From: Talpa occidentalis
Taxonomy: Eukaryota; Chordata; Mammalia; Eulipotyphla; Talpidae
Length of the DNA stretch: 64,000 nucleotides
Reading direction: 5' to 3'
Assembly: GCF_014898055.3 (NCBI RefSeq)
Contig: NW_023602073.1
Coordinates: 23,793,784-23,857,783, forward strand
Part shown: in pieces, positions 44,169 to 56,639 of the stretch
How positions within the stretch are numbered: the stretch's first letter is position 1
How the letters are laid out: the number at the start of each line of letters is the position of its first letter
Translations under genes and position numbers: made by a program
The notes under the pieces: model-generated
Seen by the model: only the letters and a program-made list of their open reading frames with translations
Told to the model about the DNA's origin: nothing
The model's database searches: none

Positions 44169-46147
44169 GAATTCAGCTATCTGGAGGCAGACGGCACCAA
44201 ATGACTGGCAGCTGCTACTTCCCGCAGGGGGTCCTGTCTCACAACGACATCGGTGGCCAAATGCAATACCAACGAATCCCCGACACACTCGCTTCCTGCC
44301 AGGAATATGTTCGGGTTGCACTTTTTATAGTGGTGGCTGAATCCATGATGCCATCGGCAGTGGCACCATTGCTGGATGTCCTACCCCAGAGGAAGCCACC
44401 ACTCGCTAACCCCTGACAGGTGTGGGGTCTACAAACAGCCAGGCAGTACCGGTGCTGAGCTGTTCAATGTGGGCTGCCTGGTCCCGAATCCCAGCACCTG
44501 GGAGCAGGTGGGAAGCCTCGGGAGGAATAGTCAGGGGGAGTACAGGCAGCACCGACCAGCATCCTGCTTGGTCAGTGAGGACAGGTGCCTGCTCGTCGTG
44601 CCCGCTGGGATTTCCAAGCAGGGCTGAGCGCAGAAAGGGGCAACAGGAGCGGGGGTTTTAATAGGCAGGCACAAAATAGCAAGAGGCACCAAAACCAAGT
44701 GTGCAGATTACATGACAGCGGGGACCCTGCCTGGCCAGGGAAAGATGAGAACAGATGCTCAGAGGACAGAAGGTGAGCAGAGTTTCTTAATGTGGAGTTT
44801 TTTGTCCTGATGTGAGAGAAATGGGTATGGATGTGAAGTCTAAAGCCAGAGACCAGCCTGCAGCTATGTTGTCCGGGGAGTCCCAGCCCAGGGGCGTGAT
44901 CCTTCGGTCATAGGTGGCTCAGGGTGCACCCCAACCTCCCAGCACCACCGTGGGAGCGAGTCACTGAGAATCAGATGCACCCCACAGGTGCTGGGTGTGG
45001 GTCTTGGGCAGATCATGGGAGGATTTAGGCCATAATTCGCTCTCAAATTCTGACTTGGGTGGAAGAAGGGGGCTCAGGGTTGGTGCTTTCCAGAGCTGCC
45101 CACAGTCCAATGCCCCTCGCACACCAGACTCCGGACACTCAGGGAGGGTGCAGTCGCTGGGCTGCTCCTGCTTGCACCCTCTCTGGCGTCTGCTCGTCCC
45201 CCCCACCATTCTTTCCTCACCAAATTGTGCGATGTGTTTAAGACATGTTAAATGGGACGGGCTTTCTGTTTCCTGCAAAACTAATTGCTCAAGAGCTTGC
45301 TGCCATGTCCCTTCCATCCTGGTCCCGGGCAGCGGAGTCCATGAGGCAGAGCTGCTGTCCTGGAAGAGGCCCCCGAGGGCGGAGGGCCACATGGCTGGAA
45401 CTTGGGGTGCAGGAGTCTTTCCGAGTTGGCTGCCAGATCAGCCAGGACCGGAGCCCCTGCACTGCCCACAGAGACCTCAAGGCTCAGCCCAGCACCTGCT
45501 CCCTCTCTGAGCACTGGAGTTTGGTGTGCGAGGTGCATGAGCCACTCCAATGAACGCCGGGCACTGAGTCCTGATCTCCCTTGTGCCAGGTTCACACGTG
45601 CGGGGAGTCGAGCGTGTCCCATGAGCACCCAGGGAGGGGAGGCCGGAGAGCTGCAGCCTGCTCTGCCACATCCTTGCCCCGAGCGCCTTCCCCTTCGCTG
45701 ATCTGCGGTGACCTTTTGCTGTAATAATCACAGCCCGACCAAACAGGCGTGTGGGCTCCACACAGTAAATCACCCGGCGGGTCTCCGGGCGTCCCGGCAC
45801 CATCCTCAGCCAGTTAGCTCTGGAACACAGTCCTCGGCGAGTGCGGGCCAGGCACAGGAAGCTGGGGGCAGGGCCGGGGAACCCCACTCACTGTACAGAC
45901 CCTGAAGCCCAAGAGCATGGGAAGCCAGGGCTGAGCGTCTGGTCCCCTCCGAGACTTTGAGCACGCTTGCCCGGGGAGATGAAAACCTCGGGACTTTCAC
46001 CCTGCGGAAGGGTGAAGTCAGGTACAGGAGACAGCAAGGCGGCGAGGGTGGACAGGAGGAAGGTAGCGCAGGAGGGAACAGTTCACACGCTTCGGGCCCT
46101 ACTGTGCGTCAGGAGCCGCCCTCAGCACCGTCCATGGTCATGGATGG
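44169..46147. other. Unique G+C-rich intronic sequence
   Basis: No repeat recognised. Frames at 44961-45392, 44995-45510 and 45477-45887 overlap on opposite strands and resemble no family. Confidence 0.45.
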
Positions 46148-46203
46148 TCCTCACCGCAGCCCCGGTTCTTGCATGCATAAATAAATCCATCTTAAAAAAA
46201 AAC
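46148..46203 (+). mobile_element. SINE 3' fragment
   Basis: 'ccccggttcttgcatgcata' followed by 'aataaatccatcttaaaaaa' is the last ~50 bases of the local SINE family. The rest is absent, so this is a strongly 5'-truncated insertion or a deletion remnant. Confidence 0.8.
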
Positions 46204-47063
46204 CACTCCCAGCTCAAGACCCCTGTGCACACCTTTTGATTATGTGTGTGTGAGACGGAGTCGTGTGGCCAGGCTCACGCCCACTGTCTGTTCCCCCCCA
46301 TTCCCCACCTTACCCTGCAGCCCCTGGATTTGCTCCCGGGAGCACCAGAGGCAGGCGGAGGAGGGAAACCCCTGGGAGTGGGAGGCCGGACAGCCCAGAC
46401 TCGTGGGAACTCATGGGTATGAGGGGCGCTCAGAGGGACGTTCCAAAGAGTCAGTAGGGAAAATAGGCTGCCGGGCGCCAGCGACAGTCCCAGCCAGGAG
46501 GTGGACAAAGAGAAGCCTGCCTGGACCCCGGGGTGACCTGGGGGAGAGCAGGCAAAATCAACCACTGCGAGCCTCCAGTGAAAAGCAAGAGCTGGAGAGC
46601 GGTGGGCAGCGAGCCAGGAAGGCGGGAGTGGCCCAGCAGGGACTTGGTGCCATTTATCTGGGGGCAGCATGGTGGAGGTTTGGAGGTCCATGGACCAGGA
46701 GCAGGGAGAGGAGATGAGAAGCTACTGTAAAGGTCACATCAGAACGTTCCCCACCATGATGCTGGGTCGGCAGAGGTGCCGGTGAGACAAGCAGCTTTTC
46801 TAAGCAGAGGGTCACCCCGACCAGCTCAGAGGCGCCTCCTCGCCTTCTCCTCTTGGGATTTTAATAGCTCTGGGTTGGAATTCTGACAGTTGGTGTGGGA
46901 TTTAAGAACCACGTCTGAAGAGACGACCGAAGAGGTCTGCACAGCGTGTGTGGGAGACAGCGGAGGAGACAGGGAGAGGGGCAGCTGTTGCAGACAAGTG
47001 CAGAGAACGGGATCACAGTGACGCGGTGGAAGCAAGGAACTCTGTCTAGAGAGAAGTTATGTT
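46204..47063. other. Unique G+C-rich intronic sequence
   Basis: No element recognised. Frames 46244-46717 (plus) and 46275-46691 (minus) are shadows of one another. Confidence 0.45.
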
Positions 47064-47081
47064 TAAAGGAAGTTATGTCTG

Positions 47082-47344
47082 GGGCCTCTCTGGTGGCACA
47101 AGGGGTTAAGATGCAGCACTACGAAGCTATCGGCAGCCACTGCAGCACGAGTTCGATCCCCGGCCAGGGAGGTGACCCACATGGCACAGCAGACCTCTCC
47201 TATCTCACCCGCTGCTCCCCTCAGCAGTGTATTTCAGTAGATCTGCCTGTTCTGTTCCCCATTCTGTCTCTGGTGAATCCTCTCACCCCCCACACCTCTG
47301 GCCTATACCCTGGCTCTTGTATGCATAAATAAATCTTAAAAAAA
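47082..47344 (+). mobile_element. tRNA-derived SINE (T+ type) with 15 bp target-site duplication
   Basis: Forward copy from GGGCCTCTCTGGTGGCACAA to GCATAAATAAATCTTAAAAA. Flanks taaaggaagtta(t/a)gt at 47064-47078 and 47345-47359 match at 14 of 15. B box GAGTTCGATCC is intact. Confidence 0.95.
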
Positions 47345-47359
47345 TAAAGGAAGTTAAGT

Positions 47360-48089
47360 TTAAACACCATTTGGATAGTGCAAGACTTTAAAGAATAATG
47401 AGCTCCAACAACAACAACAAAAAAGAAACCACCAGCACTCAGGAAAAAATGAAAAGCAATTAGTTGAGAGCTGGGTTATCCGCTCTTATTCATCACGGAA
47501 CATTTTCGGTGGCCCCAGCTTCAAAACAAACCACCCCCTGTCAAAATATTGCTTATATAAGCGCTGTGGAGTCTGATGAATTCTCATGATTCTCTCTGAG
47601 CACGTTCAGTGTTTTGAAATAGAAGATCGGTTGCTGACCCTCAGGAAGCTAATTGCCCTTCCACAGCACAGCTCTGCTTTCAGCTCGGCCTTCAGTTAGG
47701 GCGCAGTGCACAATGGGGGCACGGTCAGAGCCAGAGAGGCCCCTAGGCCCAGTGCTGGGCCCTGGGTGGACAGACAGGGGTCCTGAGGAGACACCGCTGA
47801 GGCCTCTGGCATGGCCTGGCCTCTGCAGATGCAATTTGCCGCTCCGTGGACAGTCTGTCTCTCCAGGGAGGGACTGCCAGCCTCTATGTGTGTGTCTGCG
47901 CTGAATACACAGGCTGGTATTAAACAGGACAGGAGAAGCAATTCTGTCCCCACGCAGTTAATTATCCCGCCCTGCACATCTATTCGAGGTCACTATTGGC
48001 AAAGGCCGATTTCTGGCTGGAGATAGCTGGAGATAGCGTCTATCAGCTGTTCCCGTTCTGACGAAAACACCCCCCTCGGAGAAATACAC
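47360..48089. other. Unique intronic sequence
   Basis: A (CAA)n scrap lies near 47407-47420. No other repeat recognised. Confidence 0.45.
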
Positions 48090-48445
48090 GCCGAGGCTGT
48101 TTACTTGGATTTGCCTTTTTAGTAGTTGGCAAATTCGGAATTATAATAGCAGAAATAAATTCATCTGGTGCTGGGTGCATTTCAATTCCGTTGCTAGCAG
48201 GCATCAGGACGCCTCTTCTGTATTTCACTTTTGAATATTTTATAGTCGTATATATTTCTTTGGGAAGACGCCCTGCATTTGGGGTCATAAGGAGTCTACA
48301 GGGTTTATTAAACAACGGTGCCGCTCGGGGCAGTGCAGGGAACATGGAGGCTGGCTTCAGGATATTTGTGCCATCATTTTCAAGAGAGTGGATCCCCGGC
48401 TGCCTGCAGGTACTCCCCGCATTTCCCTTTTGTGAGTAATTCATT
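48090..48445. promoter_or_regulatory. Candidate conserved non-coding element
   Basis: Repeat-free AT-balanced sequence with preserved CpGs and homeodomain/forkhead-like words: 'ggaattataatagcagaaat', 'cagggtttattaaacaacgg', 'gtcgtatatatttctttggg'. The minus strand stays open throughout as part of a 250-codon frame. That frame resembles no protein, so the openness may reflect low mutation or chance. Inference from composition only. Confidence 0.3.
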
Positions 48446-50204
48446 GAATCCTTGGCCAGGCAAGGCCTCCTGAGTCCCTTTCGACATGAGTCCTCCCTCT
48501 TGAGCCCACACTGCTGAGGCCCTGCAGCCCCACCCACACCACGAAGCTCAGTCTCGATGGTGTCCTCCCTCCAGACCTGGCCTGCTGGCTTGCACCTCCA
48601 AGACTCCATTGGAAACCACCTCCCTCCCCCCACGGAGACGTCACACATTCTTCCTTCTCCGAAGGTCCCAGGGACCATTCCCACCCTGCAACAATCCTTA
48701 CTGCACTCGCCTAGTTTCCAAATATTTTCGTGTCTATAAAATGCAGTTGAGTGGGTGTCGTGCCCAGGGCAGGGCAGTGGGTCACCTGGACACAATCACT
48801 GGGGGGCCCCTTTCCTGGTCAGACTGGCTGGAGAGAGGAAGAAGCAATGGCAGGAGGAGCAGGGTCCAGCAGGGGCTCAGCAGCCAGAGAGGCTGCCCCA
48901 GCTGGGGGTGGGGGAGGGGAGCTAAGTATAGAGAAATGGTCTTTGTGCTCCGGCTGCAGTCCAGGGCTGGAGATCACTAGCAGACCTGTGCAAGGACTCG
49001 CCACACACCGGGAGGTGGTCCTCATGGTGAGAAAGAAAAAGGCCTTGTGAGTTGGCCTGATAAGCTGGTAGAAGCAGGACATGCAGACAGAGGACAGAGG
49101 AAGGGGGTGCTTCAGGTGGGGGGCAGGTGAAGGCAGGGGTGGGGGGGCACACACAGGTGAGGGCTTGAGGAGGAGGTGGATGGGTCACATGTGGGAGTAT
49201 CCTCCAGCTGCAGATGCAGCCATAGCTGGGGCACCCTCCTCCAGCACACCCTCCTGGCAGGCAGCTGCCCCTGGTGCCTGCACAGAACAGTCAGGGGGCC
49301 TAGGGTGGGCACCAGCCCCTGTGCAGCCCTGTAGAGTGAGGGAATAATCTGCTCAAGTGTGTGCATGGCAGCCAGTGAGAGAAAGCTACAGAACCAGGGC
49401 CCGGGGTGTTCTAGGGAGGACAGGGTGCCAGGGCAGGGCTGGGGTCACACAGACTGGGCACAGAGCTCAGCCTGTAACTGTGTTGAGAGACTGAGAGCAG
49501 GGCCTGCTGAGGACTCAGCCTGGGTCTTCTCTAGAATACAGATGCTCCCGGAGCCCATTAAATACCTTCCATGGCCTGGTGCGCCCCCCACCCCCGCCCC
49601 AGTCACTACTACATGAAATAAACATTCTGGGTTTGCCTGACCAGGGACACACTGCTGGGCATTGAGAGCAGGACACACACCTACAGGCATTCTGGGAGTG
49701 GGGGGATGGGGAACACTGTCAGCCTGGCCCTAACGCTGTGTTCAGCTCCTCTTCAGCATTCGGCATTACCAAGGGCACCCAAGACGGCTCAGCTGACCTC
49801 ACACCCTTTGTCCCTCTAGCTGTTCTGACATTAGTCAGGTGGGTGCATTGCAAGGTCAGAGGGCAGCATGGTCAAAGTCCACAAAGTGCAGGCAACAAGA
49901 ACCCAGACGGTCCTGCCAGGAATGCAAGGCCAAGGGATGTGAAAACCTTAGCCTGAGTCTCAGTACATCCTCCTGAAAGGCTGCAGGGGCATCTCTTTAT
50001 TCCCTTAGCACTGCCCCTTCTACTCCCCTGGCCCTTCTCTCCCCCCTGCCCCACGCCTTAACCTGAGAGCCCTGACGGTGTTTATTAAGGTCCACTAGTT
50101 GCTGTAAGTATTTTACTTCATCAAATCACCTGCTAGATAGGTAAATGCCTAGCATTTGTGTCCTGTCATTCTGAGCTTCTCTAAGGCACAGCGCTCCCTC
50201 CACA
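48446..50204. other. Unique G+C-rich intronic sequence
   Basis: No repeat recognised. The word 'ttaaataccttccatggcct' near 49558 is not enough to call an element. Confidence 0.45.
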
Positions 50205-50741
50205 CCCTCCAGTCTGCTGTAAAAGGCTGAATTTCCTTTCTCCTCACAGCTGAATAGTATCGTGCGGTGTGGACAGACCACAGCATCTTGATCCGATCCT
50301 CTGTGGACAGACAGGCTGTATCCATGTCCCAGCTATTGGATCGCAAAATAGCGCCTCAAAAAACACGGTAGAGCAAATGATTGTTTGTGCTGATGGTTTC
50401 ATTGCATGTTCTTCGGATAGATGCCCAAGCATGGATTGCTGGGTCGTATCGTATTTACATTTTTAGTTTTTGAAAATAAATCCCAGTTGCTATCCACAGG
50501 GGTTGCCCCAGTCTCCATTCCCACAGCAGCATGACCAGGCTCCTCTGTCCCCACATCCCCCCCAGCACTTATTGTTGGGGGTCATTTTAATATGTGCCAA
50601 TCTCACTGGTGCAAGGTGGTGTCTCATTGTGGCTTCAACCTGCATCTCTCTTACTGCAAGCGACGATGAACATTTCTCCGTGGCTACTGGCCTTCCAGAT
50701 CTCTTTGGTGAATCGTCTGGTCTGCTGCCCATTTATTAACT
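50205..50741 (-). mobile_element. Old L1 ORF2 3' fragment, left part, interrupted by a SINE
   Basis: The plus strand reads reversed L1 ORF2: 'gctgaatagtatcgtgcggt' (the ATTCCATGGTGTATA site), 'atgcccaagcatggattgct' (the AATGGGATTGCTGGGTC region), 'cattcccacagcagcatgac', 'tgccaatctcactggtgcaa', 'ggtggtgtctcattgtggct'. The last corresponds to the HLTPVRMA block. It is older and more diverged than the L1 ends at 15686 or 36361. Confidence 0.9.
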
Positions 50742-51010
50742 GTTTTTTTTAAAAGATTTTTATTTATGCAAATAAGAACTGGGGTGTAAGTCAGAGGTAC
50801 AGGGGGTGAGAGGATTCACCAGAGACAGAGTGGGGAGCAGAACAGGTGAATTGACTGAAATACACTGCTGAGGGGAGCAGAGGGGAGACAGGAGAGGTCT
50901 GCTGTGCCATGTGGGTCACCTCCCTGCCAGCTGGGTATCGAACTCCTGCTGCAGAGGCTGTGGATAGCTTCCCAGCGCTGTGCTTAACCCATTGCACCAC
51001 CAGGGAGGCC
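50742..51010 (-). mobile_element. tRNA-derived SINE (T+ type) nested in an L1
   Basis: Reverse copy from TTTTTTTTAAAAGATTTTTA to TTGCACCACCAGGGAGGCC. Left of it is L1 'gcccatttattaactg'; right of it L1 resumes with 'taattggatagttttc', matching L1 'cccattttttaattgggttgttt'. The insertion is therefore younger than the L1. Confidence 0.93.
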
Positions 51011-51034
51011 TGTAATTGGATAGTTTTCTATGCT
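51011..51034 (-). mobile_element. Old L1 ORF2 3' fragment, right part
   Basis: 'tgtaattggatagttttcta' continues the reversed L1 sequence beyond the nested SINE; similarity fades after this. Confidence 0.6.
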
Positions 51035-53179
51035 TGAATTGCATGTGGAAGGGCATTTAGACAAAACTTTTTACAAAGTTGCCACTGCTGCTCTTATTCC
51101 TCAGGTCACAGGAATCAGCCTGCCTGGGAGGGGCAGGGTCCTCCCCATGGGGTCCACTTCCCCACAGTGCCTGTCTCCCTGCCCTGTCAGGGGGCCTTGC
51201 TGCTGCAGGTCAGGCCCTGCTGCCAGCCTCAGGCACACCTTAGGTCAGACTCACTGGTCTGGGCACAAAGCTGAGGCTCAAGTGAGGCTGCCTCTGCTCT
51301 GAGGCTCCCGGCCAGGCCGCCCTTGTCTCCCTGCTTCTTCATGATGTCATTTGAATTCCCTTAATGAGCTCCCTGGAGACACTCCCCTGTACCTGGCCTG
51401 CCTCTGAGACAGGCTGAGCAGGGGCGAGGGCGGAAATTGGAAACACATGGTGCTCTGGGGTCTGCTCCCTCCAGTGTGTGCTCTCCCCTTGGCAGAAACC
51501 TGACAACTCATCAGCCAGACTGGAAGCTCTCTGAGGGGAGGGCCGCCTTCTGCAGAAAGTCAGTACACTGGAAATCAGGGACTCGTCCCTGAGAAAATTC
51601 AGGGTGTGATTGTCGTGGCCCAAGGTGCGCTGTGTATCTTGTGCTCTGGGATGCCGTGAGTGAACAGAACAGCAGCCACCCCGGGCAACCAGGCACAGGC
51701 TCAGGTGGGTGGCAGCAGGCAGTGTTTCCACTCGGGGTGGGGAACTTGAGCTTCTGTGACCGGGAAAGGCAATGCTGAGTCCTCCCCCCACCCACAAGGC
51801 ACTAGTCCTCCAGTAACCCCACCCCCTCCTAGCACCCTGGACCTAGCACCCTGGTTCCTAGCACCTCTGACCCTGCGGAGTTTGTGCCCGAGGCAGAAAT
51901 TTAGGCAATTTCAACTGAGGTCTTGCAGCTGGGGTGAATGGGTTATGGGGACCACTCAGCCTCCCTCCATTTCTAGCAGGAGCCTTTCAAAGGGCTCCTG
52001 CAGGCTGGTTCATTAGGGAGGATGAATAATGCACAGATATTTCCCCAGGGTCAGGGATCTCAGAATAGGAGCGATTTAAATCTTTGGCATGAGAGGAAGA
52101 AGCAGGGGAAGGGGGAGAGCGGGAGATGGGGAGCGGGGAAAGGAGAAGGAGCAACGGGGTGATGGAGAGATAGCCTGTGTGTGAGCAAGAGAAAGAAAAA
52201 TACCAAGACCGTGAGGAGGGATAAGGCAGAGGGGGAGAGGACCACAATCCTAAACGCTGACTGTTCAAGACAGGCTAACAGCAGAACATGCCTGGGCTGA
52301 CTCGACAGCCCAGTGGGGCCAACGGTTTGCCTGAACACAACAAGTTAAGCAGGTTTGGGGAGATGCTTCGATGGAAGTTTCAGATGGACAGATTGTCCAG
52401 AAAGAGCTCTTTCAAGCCCCAAAGAGAAGGGATCAATAAGAAGAACACACGAGGACGCGAGTCATCCGAATACGCCCCCGGACACTTGGATACGTTTGCA
52501 TCCCTAACACTGGCCTGACAAACTCTTGTGGACATCATCGTGAAGCCAGTCATTTGGGGAGATTTAAATCAGTAGGTGCGGAGTCCGATGAAACTATTTT
52601 TGCAAGTTCTAATTTACTCTCTACCAAACTCGTTACACCCAAAGTTAGCACTGACATTCTTGCATGCCAGCCCCCACTGTCAAGTCATAAAAAAGGACAG
52701 ACAAGCCACTTGCAAGCCAGGAAGCTGCAGTGGGTCTGTGCTTCATGTCAGAACTTAAAACACCAGAGTCCATTTTCGGCCCACAGGGTCTGTCTCCACT
52801 CTGAGGCTGCAGACAGAGGGCAGCCAGTGCGAGCGTGGCTGGTGGGGTCCTGCGGTCTCTAGGCCTCCCTACCCCAGGATGAGGGGCCTGTTCTCCTGCT
52901 CACAGCTTATCGGGCAGAACTGGGTGCACAGTTGGGCCCAAGTGCATGAACTACCAGCCAACATCGTACATGAAGATGTGGATATAAACTCTTGATATCT
53001 CTAGGCCACTAGCTGCGTGGCCTCCACTAGAGCCCTAGGCCCATGCCTGGGGTGGCTGAACCCCGGTTGGGGCAGCCTCTGTGAGAAACGGGCACAGAGC
53101 TGCCGGAAGGGAAGGAACAGACAGGGCTCAGCAGTGACCTGGCCATGACCATGGCACCTGCATCTCAGTGGAGCCTCCG
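51035..53179. other. Unique intronic sequence
   Basis: A small imperfect repeat of 'cctagcaccctgg' lies at 51828-51868. A purine-rich stretch (52090-52160) is not a pure tract. No other element recognised. Confidence 0.45.
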
Positions 53180-53195
53180 CTCCCTTAATTTAATT

Positions 53196-53463
53196 TTCTT
53201 TAAGATTTATTTATTTATGCATATAAGAGCTGGGGTACAGGCCAGAGATGTGGGCAGTGAGAGAGGATTCACCAGAGACAGAGTGGGGAACGGAACAGGC
53301 AGTTGACAGAAGTACACTCCGAGGGGAGCAGCGGGCAAGTCAGGAGAAGTCTGCTGTGCCATGTGGACTGCTCCCTGGCCGGCTGGGGATCGAACTCTGT
53401 GCTGCAGAGGCTGCGGATTGCTTCATAGTGCAGTGCTTAACCCCTTCCATTGCCAGGGAGGCC
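53196..53463 (-). mobile_element. tRNA-derived SINE (T+ type)
   Basis: Reverse copy from TTCTTTAAGATTTATTTATT to CATTGCCAGGGAGGCC. Left flank 'ctcccttaatttaatttt' (from 53180) and right flank 'ctccctttaattttatg' (from 53464) form an imperfect target-site duplication of about 12-15 bases. Confidence 0.94.
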
Positions 53464-53477
53464 CTCCCTTTAATTTT

Positions 53478-54613
53478 ATGCCCTGATTTTCTACCAGAGA
53501 CCATCACCAGACTCTGCCTGGCTGCTCTGCTAAAGCTTGGGCACCCTAGCTACAGAGGGGCAGAACAGGGTGGCCAGTCACTGGGTCAGGCACCCAACAA
53601 GAGCGTGACAATAACCAAATGGCTGACGGTACAGAAGCAGACTGACGAGGGGCTCGCTCCACGCATGCTGACCCCGGGCCTGCCCCTTACTGACACTACC
53701 CTGGCAGGCGGCTGCCTTCTCTGCTCCATTTGCCATCTGGAAGAGGGGCCTAGGCACCCACCCTCCAGGGTCACCAAGAGGATGGGATGAGAAGAAAAGG
53801 GGCAGAACAAGCCTGCAGCTCTCCATCAGCAGAGACGCTGCCATTTCCCTCTGTTCCTCTTTGTTTTCTCATCATCATCACCTTGGCCTCCCTTCATCAT
53901 GCTGCTGTCAGGTGCTGCCACCACAAGCAACTCACACTCCTCCTGGTGACCCCGCTGGGGGGGTGGTGAGAGCCTCCCTTAAATCCAAAAAGACCATGAG
54001 TCTCAGGATTCACTTTTCCACTGTGATCTTCTACCTGGTGGGCCCCAAATCCTGACTCCAAAGGGGCTCACTCATAGTCACATGGGGAACATGGCCCACA
54101 GAATGGCATTCCTCCAAAGGTACCCAGAATTCTTGAGAGAAGCTGCTCCACTCAGCATCCACAGCCAGTGTTTCTTCTGTTAGACTCTGAGTGCTGGACA
54201 GAGAGGAGAGACCACCCAGTGGTCAGTCCTCTGTAGCCAGGGGCAAGTCCAGATGCTGGGGAAGAGTCAGGGAGGAGAGGGTAGGGCTGAAAGATGGTAA
54301 GATGGGTCCCCTGACTCTTTCGTAGCCTCAACTCACCTATCCCTGTGGCATTTCTGTCCATGGCCTCATGGCTGTGTCTATATACAGAGCTTGCTGACCT
54401 CTGAGATCCACTGCAGTCCTGGTCTGACAATGGCGACCGTTCCCCATGGACTAGAGCTATGTTATTCTGCCCATGGCCTCAAAGGGGGCCCCTCCAGTTT
54501 ACAGTAGACTGGGAGGGTGTCCCCTGAAGGCACAGGTATGAATCAAGCCTCCTGCTCAGGGACACAGCAACAAGACTGTCTACCCCGACCACCTTGAAGT
54601 CCTCCAGAGTAGA
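53478..54613. other. Unique intronic sequence
   Basis: No element recognised. Frames at 53248-53790 (plus) begin inside the SINE and are not coding. Confidence 0.45.
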
Positions 54614-54822
54614 AACTGGCAAGCTCTGGCTTTTGGGCCAAGTTTGGCCTGATGTCTATTTTTGTAAATAAAGTTTTATGGGCACACCCACTTGTTCAGG
54701 TCTCATCTACAGCTGCTTTCACACTACAAGGCAGAGTCAAGTCTTTACGGGAGAAACCACAGGACCCTCAAAGCCCCAAATATTTATCATCTGGCCTGCT
54801 ACAGAGAGAGTACATTGAGCCT
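54614..54822 (+). mobile_element. Ancient hAT-type DNA transposon, non-autonomous (family not assigned)
   Basis: 'ctggcttttgggccaagttt', 'tttttgtaaataaagtttta', 'cagctgctttcacactacaa', 'ggcagagtcaagtctttacg' and 'aaatatttatcatctggcct' follow, in order, a well-known mammalian element (GGCCCGCGGGCC ... TTTTTGTAAATAAAGTTTTATTGG ... GGCTGCTTTCGCGCTACAA ... GGCAGAGTTGAGTAG ... AATATTTACTATCTGGCCC). The paired ends 'actggcaagctctgg' and 'cagagagagtacattga' are decayed terminal inverted repeats. Confidence 0.7.
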
Positions 54823-56635
54823 GGGCTAGGGAAGGTGCAGGGAGGAAGTGGATTTTTCTAGACAAGTATGCTATTGCTGCTGATTTTGTCCACAGGCCAA
54901 CCCTCAGATCAAAGGGCACGTTTCATTGAACAAATAATGTCTTACATGACAGACACCAGGACACGCCAATGAGCAAGATCATCTCAACCTCTGCCCCTTG
55001 GAAGTATAGAGCTGTGTGTCAGGGCGAAGTGGGAGGCATGTGGAAAGGAGAAGGGATGGAGTTATATAAAGAAGCAAAGAATGGAGGCCCATACCCACCA
55101 CAGAGAGATGGAGGAGAGACAGCGATGAAGGCCAACGTGAAGCATCTTGGGAACTGGGCTGGAAGTACAAGGCCTGCCATGTGGCCCCACTTACTAAAAG
55201 TTAGACAACATGGAAAATAAAAGCAGCATTGTATATGGACAGGAATGGATGGGGCAAATTATAAAGGAAAGCAGGGGAGGACGTAATCCAAGAGCCAGGT
55301 GTATGGAAGGAAGCACAGCTGGGGAGTTGGAAAGTAACAGCATCTCCTCCCTCTACAAGCAGGTGGAGAGGTCACAGGTGTCCATTAGCATTTTTGTGTC
55401 TACTCGGGACGCCATCACACTACATTCTGAAATGGGCGTTGTGGGCCGGGTGTGGGGGCCTGTCACCATGACCATAGAGGGTGCTGTGGGCACACAGGCG
55501 AGGGGCCACCCACTCAGCTATGAGGACCAGGAGACAATCCTGAGAAAAAGTGGCCCATGCATTCCCTGAGGACTCAATAAGCAAACTTCACCCTAAGAGA
55601 GAGACGTGAAGGAATGTTCTAGCAAAGAACAGCCTGTGCAAACGTCCAGAGAAGACAACAGATGACAGTGTTTTCAAGAAACGAATGCAGCAGTGTGGTG
55701 GAGGAAGGGAAGCGGGCGTGAGAGGGGCACCAGGCCGGGCAAGGCCACCAGGGCCACAGTGGAGCAAGGGGACTTCATGCCAAAAGCAAGACGAACCTTT
55801 GGAAGAGGAAGCCATGGAGTAGCGAGGCAGGGTCTGAGCTGCCGCTGCACAAGTTTCTCCTGCTGTGGAGACATCAGTCTATTCTGCTATCCGAAGTCCC
55901 CTCTGGTTTCTGCGAGTCGAGGATGATGCCAAACCCTGCACGGAGGGTCGTGACTCACACCGCCACCCTCAGGCAAGCAAGCAAACTGGGGGGCTGTCAG
56001 GCCACAACAGAGGCACCTCACTCCAGCGGGGGTGCGTTGGATGATGGAGGACTCCAGCAGGAAGGCAGAGTTCCATGTTGGCATGTTTTCACTCACTGAA
56101 TTAACCACAAGTGCAGCAGAGGAGCCTAAGGCTGGAAAGACCTTCCGCGGCGAATCTTTGCAGAGATGTTCCTGCTCTGAAATAAAGCCTCTCTGGCTGT
56201 GCGGTCATCTGTCTGACTCATTTTAAACCAGTATCTATCTAAAAATGCTTCTCCGTTCCCCAAAGTACAGATAAATGCTATAAATACTTTAAAATCAGAA
56301 GAGTAGGAAAATCGGCTAAAACCACGTTTCTAGTGGCAAGAACAAATAGATATGTTTATACCTACATTTGTATTCACACACATGTATACACAAAGAAAGC
56401 AAAACAGGAAAACAGCCCAGGTTTCACCATCACACCATTACTTCACTTGTACCTGAATTACTAACTAATGACCATATTTTCTTTTTGCCTCCTATTACTT
56501 CTACTTGAAAAATGTCAACATAAACACGCATGTATTAATTCTTGCAGTAAATTGGCCCCGGTCTTCAATGATTATCTCTAAAGAACACAATGTCTTTATA
56601 AGTTCTCGAAACTATAAGGTATAGCAACTTTTGAG
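54823..56635. other. Unique intronic sequence
   Basis: 'gaaataaagcctctctggct' near 56178 resembles a polyadenylation-signal context as found in LTRs, but no other LTR feature is visible. AT-rich from 56230 onward. Confidence 0.4.
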
Positions 56636-56639
56636 TAGA

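Noticed and set aside
48043..48795. 250-codon open frame on the minus strand
   Set aside because: Longest frame in the window, but no recognisable domain, no convincing start context and no splice sites; composition is mixed. Kept only as part of a non-coding candidate.
55905..55935. Possible upstream SLC22A23 exon (minus strand reads a G-I-I-L-like string)
   Set aside because: Only four or five residues match the expected AGIILTLYAL region; flanking codons disagree and no donor site follows.
56165..56222. Second LTR end at AATAAA near 56180
   Set aside because: Lacks a TATA box, defined edges and any recognisable family signature.
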